A stretch of 64,000 bases of DNA from Variovorax sp. OV329 (lineage in GTDB: Bacteria > Pseudomonadota > Gammaproteobacteria > Burkholderiales > Burkholderiaceae_C): the NCBI RefSeq assembly GCF_900114785.1, contig NZ_FOUG01000012.1, positions 1 through 64,000 on the forward strand, given 5' to 3'. Both the position numbers and the translations under genes were made by a program. Shown piece after piece: positions 16,165-24,573 of this stretch. Each line of letters starts with the position of its first letter. The stretch's first letter is position 1. The notes beneath the pieces were generated by a model, which made no database searches, was not told the origin of the DNA, and was given only the letters and a program-made list of their open reading frames with translations.

Positions 16165-17570
16165 GGAGCCGGTCCGACTCGAGCTGGCGCAGGCGCGGCC
16201 GTGCCTGGCAGCAGCGCTGGGATCATTCGCACCGGCGCTGGCGGCATTCGCTACGCCTTCGCCTGGTGACCATGTTCGTGCTGCTGGCGCTGGTGATGAC
16301 CGCGGTGTTCATGGGCGGCATGCGCAGCATGGTCTCCAGCGGCTGGCGCGACGCCGGCCGGCCGCTCATCGCCGACTACGTGGACCGGCTGGCGGCCGAG
16401 ATCGGCACGCCGCCCGATCCCAGCCGCGCGCAGGCGCTGACCCAGCGGCTGCCGCTGGCCGTGCGCATCGAGGGCCCGGTGGTCAACTGGGAATCGCATC
16501 CTGGCCGCATGGCCGGCCGGGGCTTCGAATCGCGCGCCGGCGACCTGTTCAGCCGCAGCACCACCGACGGGCACAAGATCAGCTTCGGCCTGGGCAGCCT
16601 GCCCTGGCAGCGCGGTCCGCAGGGCGTGGTCTGGTTCACGCTGGGCGTGCTGCTGCTTCTGCTGCTGGTGTCCTATGGGGTGGTGCGCCGCCTGCTGCGG
16701 CCGCTGGACGACATCGGCGCGGGCGCGCAGCGATTCGGCCGCGGCGACTTCGACCGGCCCATTCCCATTCGCCGCAACGACGAGCTGGGCGACTTGGCAC
16801 AGCGCATCAACACCATGGCGCGCGATATCCAGGACATGCTGGACGCCAAGCGAGCGCTGCTGCTGGCGCTGAGCCACGAGCTGCGCTCGCCGCTCACGCG
16901 TGCGCGCCTCAACGCCGAGTTGCTCCCCGCCACGCCGGAGGGCGAGACCGAGCGCGCGGCCCTGCTGCGCGACCTGGGCGAGATGCGCGACCTCATCAGC
17001 GACCTGCTGGAGAGCGAGCGCCTGGCCAGCCCGCATGCGGCACTCTCACGCGAGCACATCGACCTGGCGGTGCTGGTGCACGACGTGGTGGCCGAACTGC
17101 CGCAGGAGGACGAGCTGGAGCTGGACCTGGCGCCCGACGTGCCGCTGATGTCGCTGGACCGCACCCGCATCCGCCTGTTGCTGCGCAACCTGCTGGACAA
17201 CGCGCTGCGCCATGGCGGCAGGGCCGCAGGCGCGCTGCGCCCGCCGCTGCTCTCCCTGCGGCGCGTCGAAGGCGCGGTGGAGATCGAGGTGCGCGACTTC
17301 GGCCCCGGCGTGGACGAGGCCCAGCTCGAGCGCCTGGCCGAGCCCTTCTTCCGCACCGACAGCGCCCGCCAGCGCGCCACTGGCGGCGTCGGCCTGGGCA
17401 TGTACCTGTGCAAGCTGGTGGCGCTGGCGCATGGCGGCAGCTTCGAGCTGCGCAACGCGAAGCCGGGCCTGTCGGTGCGGGTGCGGCTGTCGCTTGCGCT
17501 ACCGCCGGCTGGCGATGCGCCGGATACCATGCGCGCCCGGGCCTTCCGTCCGCGTGGAGACATCGCATGA
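16161..17570 (+). CDS. Sensor histidine kinase (CpxA-like)
   Basis: The 469-residue kinase starts at GTG overlapping the regulator stop. Membrane helices at about 35-52 and 156-176 bracket a periplasmic sensor of about 100 residues; a HAMP domain follows (RRLLRPLDDIGAGAQRF). The H-box is ALSHELRSPLTRARL (His239), and the N, G1 and G2 boxes read LLDNALRHGG, DFGPGVDE and GGVGLGMYLC. The upstream CpxP-like protein suggests envelope stress sensing. The last four bases overlap the oxidoreductase start. Confidence 0.93.
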   Translation: MRSRSDSSWRRRGRAWQQRWDHSHRRWRHSLRLRLVTMFVLLALVMTAVFMGGMRSMVSSGWRDAGRPLIADYVDRLAAEIGTPPDPSRAQALTQRLPLAVRIEGPVVNWESHPGRMAGRGFESRAGDLFSRSTTDGHKISFGLGSLPWQRGPQGVVWFTLGVLLLLLLVSYGVVRRLLRPLDDIGAGAQRFGRGDFDRPIPIRRNDELGDLAQRINTMARDIQDMLDAKRALLLALSHELRSPLTRARLNAELLPATPEGETERAALLRDLGEMRDLISDLLESERLASPHAALSREHIDLAVLVHDVVAELPQEDELELDLAPDVPLMSLDRTRIRLLLRNLLDNALRHGGRAAGALRPPLLSLRRVEGAVEIEVRDFGPGVDEAQLERLAEPFFRTDSARQRATGGVGLGMYLCKLVALAHGGSFELRNAKPGLSVRVRLSLALPPAGDAPDTMRARAFRPRGDIA

Positions 17571-18613
17571 GCAGCAGCACCGCCACCCTCACCAATCACC
17601 AAGTGCGCCTGGCCAGGCGGCCCGAAGGCAGCCCCAAGCGCGAAGACTGGTCCTTCACCACCGAGCCCGCCGGCGAACCCGCCGAGGGCGGCGTGCTGGT
17701 GCAGACCCTCTCGCTCTCGCTCGACCCGGCCATGCGCGGCTGGATGAACGAGGGCAAGAGCTACATACCGCCGGTGGAACTGGGCGCCGTCATGCGCGCC
17801 GGCGGCGTCGGCCGCGTGGCCGCTTCGCGCAACCCGGCCTTCGCCGTGGGCGACATCGTTTACGGCACGCTGGGCGTGCAGGAGTACTGCCTGGTCGCGC
17901 AGGACGACATCAAGCGCACTGGCCTCGTGAAGATCGACCTGCGCGCCGGCACCATCGGCCAGTGGCTCAACGTGCTGGGCATGCCCGGCATGACCGCCTA
18001 CTTCGGCCTCATGGACATCGGCCTGCCGAAGGGCGGCGAGACCGTGGTGGTCTCCGGCGCAGCCGGCGCCGTGGGCCAGACGGTGGGCCAGCTGGCCAAG
18101 ATCAAGGGCTGCCGCGTGGTCGGCATCGCCGGCGGCGCCGCCAAGTGCGACTGGGTGGTCAAGGAGCTGGGCTTCGATGCCTGCATCGACTACAAGGCCG
18201 GCCCGGCCGCGGTGCGCGATGGCCTCAAGGCCCATTGCCCCAGGGGCGTGGACATCTACTTCGACAACGTGGGCGGCGAGATCCTCGACGCGGTGCTGGC
18301 CAAGCTGGCGCGCGGTGCCCGCATCATCATCTGCGGCGCCATCAGCCAGTACAACAACACCACGCCGGTGCAGGGCCCCAAGAACTACCTGAGCCTGCTG
18401 GTCAACCGCGCGCGCATGCAGGGCATGGTGGTCTTCGACTATGCGGACCGCTACCACGTGGCCATCGCAGAGATGGCCGGCTACCTGAAGGAAGGCCGCA
18501 TGAGCAGCCGCGAGGACGTGGTCGAAGGCGGCGTGGCGGCTTTCCCCGAGGCGCTGCTCAAGCTCTTCACCGGTGAGAACTTCGGCAAGCTGGTGCTGAA
18601 GATCGCCGACTGA
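17567..18613 (+). CDS. NADP-dependent zinc-independent MDR oxidoreductase (CurA-like)
   Basis: The 348-residue protein lacks zinc ligands. Its N-terminus QVRLARRPEGSPKREDW and the nucleotide loop VSGAAGAVGQTVGQLAKIKG match the leukotriene B4 dehydrogenase/curcumin reductase group, which reduces activated double bonds with NADPH. The ATG overlaps the kinase stop (ATGA), so it is expressed with the two-component operon and may detoxify reactive enals under stress. Confidence 0.9.
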   Translation: MSSSTATLTNHQVRLARRPEGSPKREDWSFTTEPAGEPAEGGVLVQTLSLSLDPAMRGWMNEGKSYIPPVELGAVMRAGGVGRVAASRNPAFAVGDIVYGTLGVQEYCLVAQDDIKRTGLVKIDLRAGTIGQWLNVLGMPGMTAYFGLMDIGLPKGGETVVVSGAAGAVGQTVGQLAKIKGCRVVGIAGGAAKCDWVVKELGFDACIDYKAGPAAVRDGLKAHCPRGVDIYFDNVGGEILDAVLAKLARGARIIICGAISQYNNTTPVQGPKNYLSLLVNRARMQGMVVFDYADRYHVAIAEMAGYLKEGRMSSREDVVEGGVAAFPEALLKLFTGENFGKLVLKIAD

Positions 18614-18623
18614 GCAAGAGGCT

Positions 18624-19706
18624 TCAGCCGATCGCCTGCTCGCTGCTGTCGAAGTAGCGCAGCGCGTCGGCGGCGATGGCCAGGCGCAGCGTGCCCGACA
18701 GGCGCGCCTCGGCGCTGGGCGACAGCACCACCAGCTCGCCCAGCGTGCAGCGCAAATAGCAGAAGGCGCGGTCGCCCAGGTGCTCCACCGCCTGCGTCTC
18801 GCAGCCCTGCAACTCCAGCTGCACCTGGCCCGGTCCGGCCTCGCCCAGCCTCGCCTGCTCGGGGCGGAAGCCGACGGTGCGCAGCTCGGCGGGCAGGGTG
18901 CGCGGCACGTCCAGGTGCGTGTCCGCGCCCAGCGAAAGGCGCGTGCCGCCGCTACCGCTGGCCTGCATGCCCTGCACCGGGAAGAGGTTGATGCGCGGCG
19001 TGCCGATGAAGCCCGCCACGAAGAGGTTGGCCGGCGCGCGGTACAGCTCCAGCGGCGCGCCCACCTGCTCGATGCGGCCCTTGCGCAGGACCACGATCTG
19101 GTCGGCCAGGGTCATGGCCTCGGTCTGGTCGTGCGTCACGTACACGGCGGTGGCCTGCAGGGCGCGCTGCATGCGCGCGATCTCCAGGCGCAGCCGAACG
19201 CGCAATTCCAGATCCAGGTTGGACAGCGGCTCGTCGTAGAGGAACACGCCGGGCTGGCGGATCATCGCCCGCCCCATGGCCACGCGCTGGCGCTGGCCGC
19301 CCGAGAGCTGGCGCGGGTAGCGATCGAGCAGGGCGGTGAGCTCCAGCTTGTGCGCGATCTCCTGCACCGCCTTCTCCTGCTCGGCCTTGCCCACCTTGGC
19401 CATGCGCAGCGGAAAGCTCAGGTTGTGGCGCACCGTCTTGTGCGGATACAGCGCGTAGTTCTGGAACACCAGCGCGCAGCCGCGGTCGGCCGGCGGCACC
19501 TCGTTCATCAGCTTGCCGTCGATGCGGATCTCGCCGCCGCTGGGCGTCTCCAGCCCCGCGATCATGCGCAGCAGCGTGGACTTGCCGCAGCCCGAGGGGC
19601 CCAGCAGCACCGTGACCTTGCCGTCGGGCATGCTCAGGTCGAGGTCGGGGATGACCTCCACGTCGCCGAAACGCTTGCTGATGGAACGGAGCTGGATATC
19701 GGCCAT
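18624..19706 (-). CDS. CUT1-type ABC transporter ATPase (UgpC/MalK-like)
   Basis: The 360-residue ATPase has Walker A GPSGCGKST, signature LSGGQRQRVAMG, Walker B VFLYDEPLSNLD, and a C-terminal TOBE regulatory domain. It energises the importer encoded by 20649-23756, which has no other ATPase nearby. It lies on the opposite strand, downstream of the GntR gene, so the transporter is split between two divergent transcripts. Substrate specificity cannot be read from the ATPase. Confidence 0.93.
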   Translation of the reverse strand: MADIQLRSISKRFGDVEVIPDLDLSMPDGKVTVLLGPSGCGKSTLLRMIAGLETPSGGEIRIDGKLMNEVPPADRGCALVFQNYALYPHKTVRHNLSFPLRMAKVGKAEQEKAVQEIAHKLELTALLDRYPRQLSGGQRQRVAMGRAMIRQPGVFLYDEPLSNLDLELRVRLRLEIARMQRALQATAVYVTHDQTEAMTLADQIVVLRKGRIEQVGAPLELYRAPANLFVAGFIGTPRINLFPVQGMQASGSGGTRLSLGADTHLDVPRTLPAELRTVGFRPEQARLGEAGPGQVQLELQGCETQAVEHLGDRAFCYLRCTLGELVVLSPSAEARLSGTLRLAIAADALRYFDSSEQAIG

Positions 19707-19737
19707 GGGGTCGGGAGGTGAGGGTGGGACGGCGCGG

Positions 19738-20484
19738 CTAGCCGGCGTTGCCGGCGGCCACGCCGCGCTGGATGTTGTTCTCGGTGAGCCCCAGCAGGTT
19801 CTCCATCGCCTTTCGGGCGGCGGCCGGCTTGCGGGCCCAGATTTCCTCGAGCACCGCGCGGTGCAGCGGCAAGCTCTTGCGCGGCGCGCCGGGCTGCTTG
19901 GTCGACAGCTCGAAGGACATGCGCAGCGCCGCCTCGACGGTGGCGCCGAAGGACATGAGGAAGGGGTTGCCGGTGGCGCTGAGGATGGCGCGGTGGAAGG
20001 CCAGGTCCGGCCCCGCATAAGCCACCGGGTCGGTGCCTGCCGCGTCCATGCCGCGGTAGGCGCGCTCGATGGCGGCGATGGCGGCATCGGTGGCCACCGT
20101 GGCGGCGATCTCGCAGGCAGCCGGTTCCACGATGCGGCGCAGCTGCATCAGGTGCTGGGCCATTTCCGCGCGGTTGTCGCCGGACCAGGTCCAGCGCAGC
20201 ACGTCCTCGTCGAGCATGTTCCATTGGCTGCGCGGCAGCACCCGGGTGCCGGCCTTCTGCCGGGCTGCCACCAGGCCCTTGGCCTTGAGCCGCGTCAGTC
20301 CCTCGCGCACCGAGGTGCGGGCCACGCCCAGGGCGTCGGCCAGCTCGATCTCGGTGGGCAGGGCGACGCCCTCGGCCCATTCGCCACCCACCACGCGGCG
20401 GGCAAGCTCCTCCGTCACATGCAGCGGCCCGCGCCGCACCGCCAGGGCACGGGAAGTAGGTGATTTCTTCTTTTGGTCTGACAT
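19738..20484 (-). CDS. FadR-subfamily GntR transcriptional regulator
   Basis: The 248-residue protein has a GntR winged helix (LPTEIELADALGVARTSVREGLTRLKAKGLV) and an all-helical FCD ligand domain with metal-type histidines (LAFHRAILSATGNP). It diverges from the ABC importer operon and precedes its ATPase gene, so it is the likely local repressor. The decamer TCTGNCATAT occurs both at its own start (20477-20486) and in the intergenic region (20566-20575). Confidence 0.9.
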   Translation of the reverse strand: MSDQKKKSPTSRALAVRRGPLHVTEELARRVVGGEWAEGVALPTEIELADALGVARTSVREGLTRLKAKGLVAARQKAGTRVLPRSQWNMLDEDVLRWTWSGDNRAEMAQHLMQLRRIVEPAACEIAATVATDAAIAAIERAYRGMDAAGTDPVAYAGPDLAFHRAILSATGNPFLMSFGATVEAALRMSFELSTKQPGAPRKSLPLHRAVLEEIWARKPAAARKAMENLLGLTENNIQRGVAAGNAG

Positions 20485-20648
20485 ATGAATGGATGGACGG
20501 CAAGATTAGCGCGCTGAGCTGAAGATGAATTGCGGGTTTATCCGGGGCTCTCGCGATTCTTGTTGTCTGTCATATTCGCCACCGCATCAGCGCCCACGGT
20601 CTGTCGTGCGCGGCCCGGCGTTCCTCCAAGACAAACAGGAGACATATC
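20485..20648. promoter_or_regulatory. Divergent control region of gntR and the ABC importer
   Basis: This 164-base gap holds the promoters of both transcripts. The sequence TGTCTGTCATATTC (from 20564) shares a decamer with the gntR start, a weak candidate for GntR half-operators. CAGGAG lies just before the substrate-binding gene. No clear -35/-10 pair is evident. Confidence 0.35.
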
Positions 20649-22016
20649 GTGAGCAACGTTTCTTCAATTGGACCCGATCCCACCCGCCGCAGCCTGCTCA
20701 AGGCCGCCGCCGGCGTCGCCGCCGTGGGCACGGGCGGCGGCCTGGCCTTTCCGGCCATCGCGCAATCCAAGCCCTTCAACGGCCTGAAGCTGCGCGGCGC
20801 GGCCTACCAGCACGGCTTCTTCAACATCCTGAAGAAGTACATCCCCGAGTTCGAGCAGCAGACCGGCATGACGGTGGACCTGCAGCTCTCGGCCTTCCCG
20901 GTCTACAACCAGCAGGCCGACCTGGAGCTGTCCTCCGGCGGCAGCGCCTGGGACTTCTGCAACGTCACCTTCATCCTGGCGGCGCGCTGGGTGGCCGCCG
21001 GCCTGCTGGCCGACCTGGACGACTTCACGAAGGACAAGAAGCTCACGGCGGCCAACTGGAACCCAGACGACTTCGTGCTGGGCGCTCAGCTGCCCTACCG
21101 CGACAAGGCCGGCCACACCTTCGGCTACTCGTGGGAAGGCGGCGCCATGCTGATGGGCGTCGCCCGCCCCGACCTGATGAAGAAGCGCGGCGTGGAGATT
21201 CCCACCACCTTCGACGGCCTGATGAAGGCGGCCGAGGCCATGAACGGCCAGGAGGGCATGACCGGCTTCGTCAGCTCGAACCTGCACCACTGGTTCCTGC
21301 CACCCTATGTGCAGGGCTTCGGCGGCGACCTGTTCGTCAACCCACCGACCGACATCACGCCCGCGCTGGACAGCGCACCGGCCATCCAGGCCACCGAGTT
21401 CTATTCGACGCTGTTGTCCAAGTACAGCCCGCAGGGCGTGCTGGGCTACACCGAGGACCAGGCGCGCGCTGCGCTCATCAGCGGGCGCTCCAACATCTTC
21501 ATCCACTCCAGCTCGTGGGTGGCGGCCATGCTCACCTCGCCCGACAGCAAGGTGAAGGACACGGCGCGCGTGGTTCGCATGCCTGCCGGACCCAAGGGCG
21601 ACTTCCCGGCTTCCAACAGCCAGGGCCTGGGCATCCCGAAGAACGCCAAGAACAAGGAGGCCGCCTGGGCCTTCATCCAGTGGGCGCTCAGCCCCGAGCT
21701 CACTGCGCGCATCGTCAAGGACACGGGCCATCCGTCGATCTGCCGCCGTTCGATCATCCAGAGCGAGGAATACAAGCGCGTCAACACCATCAACGGCCAG
21801 GACCTGGGCAAGCTCTACCTCGAGGTGCTGGAGCAGCCGGGCAAGACGCGCAACTACATGGCCTACCGCACGGTGAAGGAATTCCCGCTGGTCGGCGACG
21901 TGGTCAACAAGGCGGTCGAGCGCGTGGTGTCGGGCCAGATGCCAGCTGCTGCCTCGATGAAGATGGCGCAGGAAGCGGCCCTGGGCAGCCTGCGCCGCGC
22001 AGGCGCCAAGGTCTGA
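20649..22016 (+). CDS. ABC transporter substrate-binding protein (CUT1, Tat-exported)
   Basis: The 455-residue protein starts at GTG and has a twin-arginine signal (TRRSLLKAAAGVAAVG, cleavage near AIAQ). The mature part fits the extracellular solute-binding family 1 (FEQQTGMTVDLQ, ISGRSNIFIHSSSWVAAML). It captures an organic solute, probably a carbohydrate or derivative, for permeases 22033 and 22932. Tat export implies folding before export. Confidence 0.9.
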   Translation: MSNVSSIGPDPTRRSLLKAAAGVAAVGTGGGLAFPAIAQSKPFNGLKLRGAAYQHGFFNILKKYIPEFEQQTGMTVDLQLSAFPVYNQQADLELSSGGSAWDFCNVTFILAARWVAAGLLADLDDFTKDKKLTAANWNPDDFVLGAQLPYRDKAGHTFGYSWEGGAMLMGVARPDLMKKRGVEIPTTFDGLMKAAEAMNGQEGMTGFVSSNLHHWFLPPYVQGFGGDLFVNPPTDITPALDSAPAIQATEFYSTLLSKYSPQGVLGYTEDQARAALISGRSNIFIHSSSWVAAMLTSPDSKVKDTARVVRMPAGPKGDFPASNSQGLGIPKNAKNKEAAWAFIQWALSPELTARIVKDTGHPSICRRSIIQSEEYKRVNTINGQDLGKLYLEVLEQPGKTRNYMAYRTVKEFPLVGDVVNKAVERVVSGQMPAAASMKMAQEAALGSLRRAGAKV

Positions 22017-22032
22017 GGGCAGGCACCGCCGC

Positions 22033-22935
22033 ATGACTGCCGCGCGCGCATCCTACGAAAGGCAGCGACGCCGCTTCGTCTGGGCGGCCATCACGCCCAG
22101 CCTGGTCGTGCTGCTGCTCATCGCGGGGCTGCCCACGCTCTTTCTCATCGTCACCAGCCTCACGCCGGCGGCGCTGGTCAACCCGGCCTCGCTGGGCGAC
22201 TTCAGTGACCCGCTGCGCAACTACAAGCTGCTGGGCGGCGACGAACGCTTCGTCGGCTCGCTGTGGGTGCAGGCGCGGCTGTCGCTCTACACGGTGGTGC
22301 TGCAGGTGCTGCTGGGCACGGGCCTGGCGCTGATGGTGAATTCGGCGCAGGGGCGCTGGCAGTCGCTGCGGCATCTGTTCGTCATTCCCATGGTGCTGCC
22401 GCCCATCGTGGTGGCGGTGATCTGGAAGCTGATCTACACACCCGACATCAGCCCCATCTACCAGATGGCGCGGGTGCTGGGCGTGACGCTGCCGGCGCTC
22501 ACCACGCACGTGGACTTCGCGCTCATCGCCATCGTCATCGCCGACACCTGGGAGTGGGCGCCCTTCACCTTCCTCATGGTGCTGGCCTCGCTGCAGACGC
22601 TGCCAGCCGAATACGTGGAGGCCGCGCGCATGGACGGCGCCGACGCCTGGCGCGTGTTCGGCCACATCGTGCTGCCCTACATCGCGCCGGTGCTGGTGGT
22701 GTGCACGCTCTTCCGGCTCATCGACAGCATCAAGGCCTTCCCGCTGATCTTTTTGCTCACCGGCGGCGGGCCAGGCACGGTGACCGAGGTGACCAACTAC
22801 TACGCCTACCTGGTGGCCTTCAACTTCGGCGAATTGGGTTATTCGAGCGCGATCACCGTGGTGCTGCTCACCGCGACCGTGGTCATCAGCTGGGCCGCAA
22901 TGCGCATGAGCCGGCGCACGGAGGGCATGCAATGA
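22033..22935 (+). CDS. ABC transporter permease (UgpA/MalF-like)
   Basis: The 300-residue protein has six predicted membrane helices and the EAA loop EAARMDGADAWRVFGHIVLP that docks the ATPase. The N-terminus is cytoplasmic (RRRFVWAAITPS). It starts 16 bases after the binding-protein gene and overlaps the second permease by four bases. Together they form the CUT1 channel. Confidence 0.93.
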   Translation: MTAARASYERQRRRFVWAAITPSLVVLLLIAGLPTLFLIVTSLTPAALVNPASLGDFSDPLRNYKLLGGDERFVGSLWVQARLSLYTVVLQVLLGTGLALMVNSAQGRWQSLRHLFVIPMVLPPIVVAVIWKLIYTPDISPIYQMARVLGVTLPALTTHVDFALIAIVIADTWEWAPFTFLMVLASLQTLPAEYVEAARMDGADAWRVFGHIVLPYIAPVLVVCTLFRLIDSIKAFPLIFLLTGGGPGTVTEVTNYYAYLVAFNFGELGYSSAITVVLLTATVVISWAAMRMSRRTEGMQ

Positions 22936-23756
22936 GTGTGGGTCGTCGAGTTCGACGCGTGCTGGGGCCGTGGGCGGTGCCGGTGGTGCTGCTCCTGATG
23001 CTGTTGCCCTTCCTGTGGCTGCTGCAGATGTCCTTCAAGCCCAAGGACCTGATGCTGGAGTTTCCGCCGCGCATGTTCTTCACGCCCACGCTGGAGCACT
23101 ACGTGGGGCTGTGGCAGGGCGGCTTTCCGGAGTCCTTCGTCAACAGCCTGGTGACCAGCATCGTGTCCACGGTGTTCGCGCTGGTGCTGGGCGTGCCGGC
23201 GGCCTACGCGCTGTCGCGCTGGAGCGGGCGCGGGCGTTTCGGCCTGGGCCTGTCGATCCTGCTCACGCGCATGGCGCCGCCCATCGCCTTCACCATCCCC
23301 TTCTTCCTGGCCTTCCGCTGGCTGGGGCTGCTGGACACGCGCACGGGCCTCATCCTGATCTACATGAGCTTCAACCTGCCGCTGGTGATCTGGATGATGC
23401 AGCCCTTCTTCGACGCGGTGCCCGCCTCGCTGGAAGAGGCCGCGCTCATGGATGGTGCACCCTGGCACACCGTGTTCCTGGAGATCGTCATGCCCCTGGC
23501 CAGCGCCGGCATCGCGGCCACCGCCATCCTGTGCTTCCTGTACGCCTGGAACGACTTCTTCTTCGCCCTCATCCTCACTCGCACCGATGCGCGCACCGCG
23601 CCGGTGGCGGTGGTCAACTTCATGAACTACGAAGGCTGGGAGTGGGGCAAGATCGCCGCCGGGGGCTCGCTGGTGATGGCGCCGGTGCTCGTGTTCTCGA
23701 TGATGGTGCGCCGCTACCTGGTGAGCGGCCTCACCGCCGGCGCCGTGAAAGGCTGA
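22932..23756 (+). CDS. ABC transporter permease (UgpE/MalG-like)
   Basis: The 274-residue permease begins MSVGRRVRRVLGP at the ATGA overlap; a much longer upstream frame is a shadow of the previous gene. It has six membrane helices and the EAA loop EEAALMDGAPWHTVFLEIVMP. The ending VSGLTAGAVKG is typical of MalG-type permeases. It is the second half of the importer channel; the AroE-like gene begins 4 bases later. Confidence 0.93.
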   Translation: MSVGRRVRRVLGPWAVPVVLLLMLLPFLWLLQMSFKPKDLMLEFPPRMFFTPTLEHYVGLWQGGFPESFVNSLVTSIVSTVFALVLGVPAAYALSRWSGRGRFGLGLSILLTRMAPPIAFTIPFFLAFRWLGLLDTRTGLILIYMSFNLPLVIWMMQPFFDAVPASLEEAALMDGAPWHTVFLEIVMPLASAGIAATAILCFLYAWNDFFFALILTRTDARTAPVAVVNFMNYEGWEWGKIAAGGSLVMAPVLVFSMMVRRYLVSGLTAGAVKG

Positions 23757-23760
23757 ATTC

Positions 23761-24573
23761 ATGGAACTGACCGGCGCCACGCGCCTCGTGTTCATCCTCG
23801 CGCATCCCATCGGCCACGTGAAGGCGCCGCGGGTCTACAACCCGGCCTTCGCGGCGGCGGGGCTGGACTGGTTCCAGGTGCCCATGGGCGTCGCGCCCGA
23901 GGACCTGGTGGCCGTGCTCGGGCAGCTGGCGCGCGTGACCAATTTGCAGGGCATCAACCTCACGATTCCGCACAAGGCGGCCGGCCATGCGCTGTGCAGT
24001 TGGCTCACGCGCGAGGCGCGCGCCACCGGCATGGTCAACACGCTGCGGCTGGAGGCGGACGGCCAGTGGTCCGGCACCAATTCCGATGGCATCGGCTTCG
24101 TGGGCGCGGCGCGCGCCAGCGGGCTACTCGACCTGCAGCGGCCGGTGTTCATCGCCGGTGCGGGCGGCGCGGGAACGGCCATCGCCTTCGCACTGGCGCA
24201 GGAGGGTGTTCAGGAGATCCATGTGAGCGACACCGACCCGGCGCGCGTCGAAGCACTGCTGGGCGCGCTGCGCGCCGCCCATCCACGCATCACCGCCGGC
24301 ACCGACCGCGATGCGCTCAGGCGCGCCGGCCTGGCCGTCAACGCCACGCCCATGGGCCTGCATGCGGAAGACCCGCTGCCGCTGGACCCCGCGCTGCTGC
24401 CCGGCGACGCGGCCCTCTTCGACATCATCGCCGCGCGCGACACCGAGCTGATGGCCGCCGCGAAGGCACGCGGACTGCGCGTGCTCGGCGGCCGTCCCAT
24501 GATCGACCACCAGCTCGCGCACCAGATCGCGTTCTGGCGCGGCGATGCCATGCAACTGGAGCCCTCGCCTTGA
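23761..24573 (+). CDS. Shikimate dehydrogenase-like protein with altered substrate pocket
   Basis: The 270-residue protein has the AroE fold. The catalytic lysine (NLTIPHK, Lys72) and aspartate (TNSDGIGF, Asp109) and the nucleotide loop GAGGAG are conserved. The family's substrate-binding S-x-S (normally GHSKSP) reads GHVKAP, so both serines are lost (Val20, Ala22). This argues against ordinary shikimate as substrate. It lies between an ABC importer and a sulfatase, so a catabolic hydroxy-acid or cyclitol dehydrogenase is likelier than aromatic biosynthesis. Confidence 0.85.
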   Translation: MELTGATRLVFILAHPIGHVKAPRVYNPAFAAAGLDWFQVPMGVAPEDLVAVLGQLARVTNLQGINLTIPHKAAGHALCSWLTREARATGMVNTLRLEADGQWSGTNSDGIGFVGAARASGLLDLQRPVFIAGAGGAGTAIAFALAQEGVQEIHVSDTDPARVEALLGALRAAHPRITAGTDRDALRRAGLAVNATPMGLHAEDPLPLDPALLPGDAALFDIIAARDTELMAAAKARGLRVLGGRPMIDHQLAHQIAFWRGDAMQLEPSP

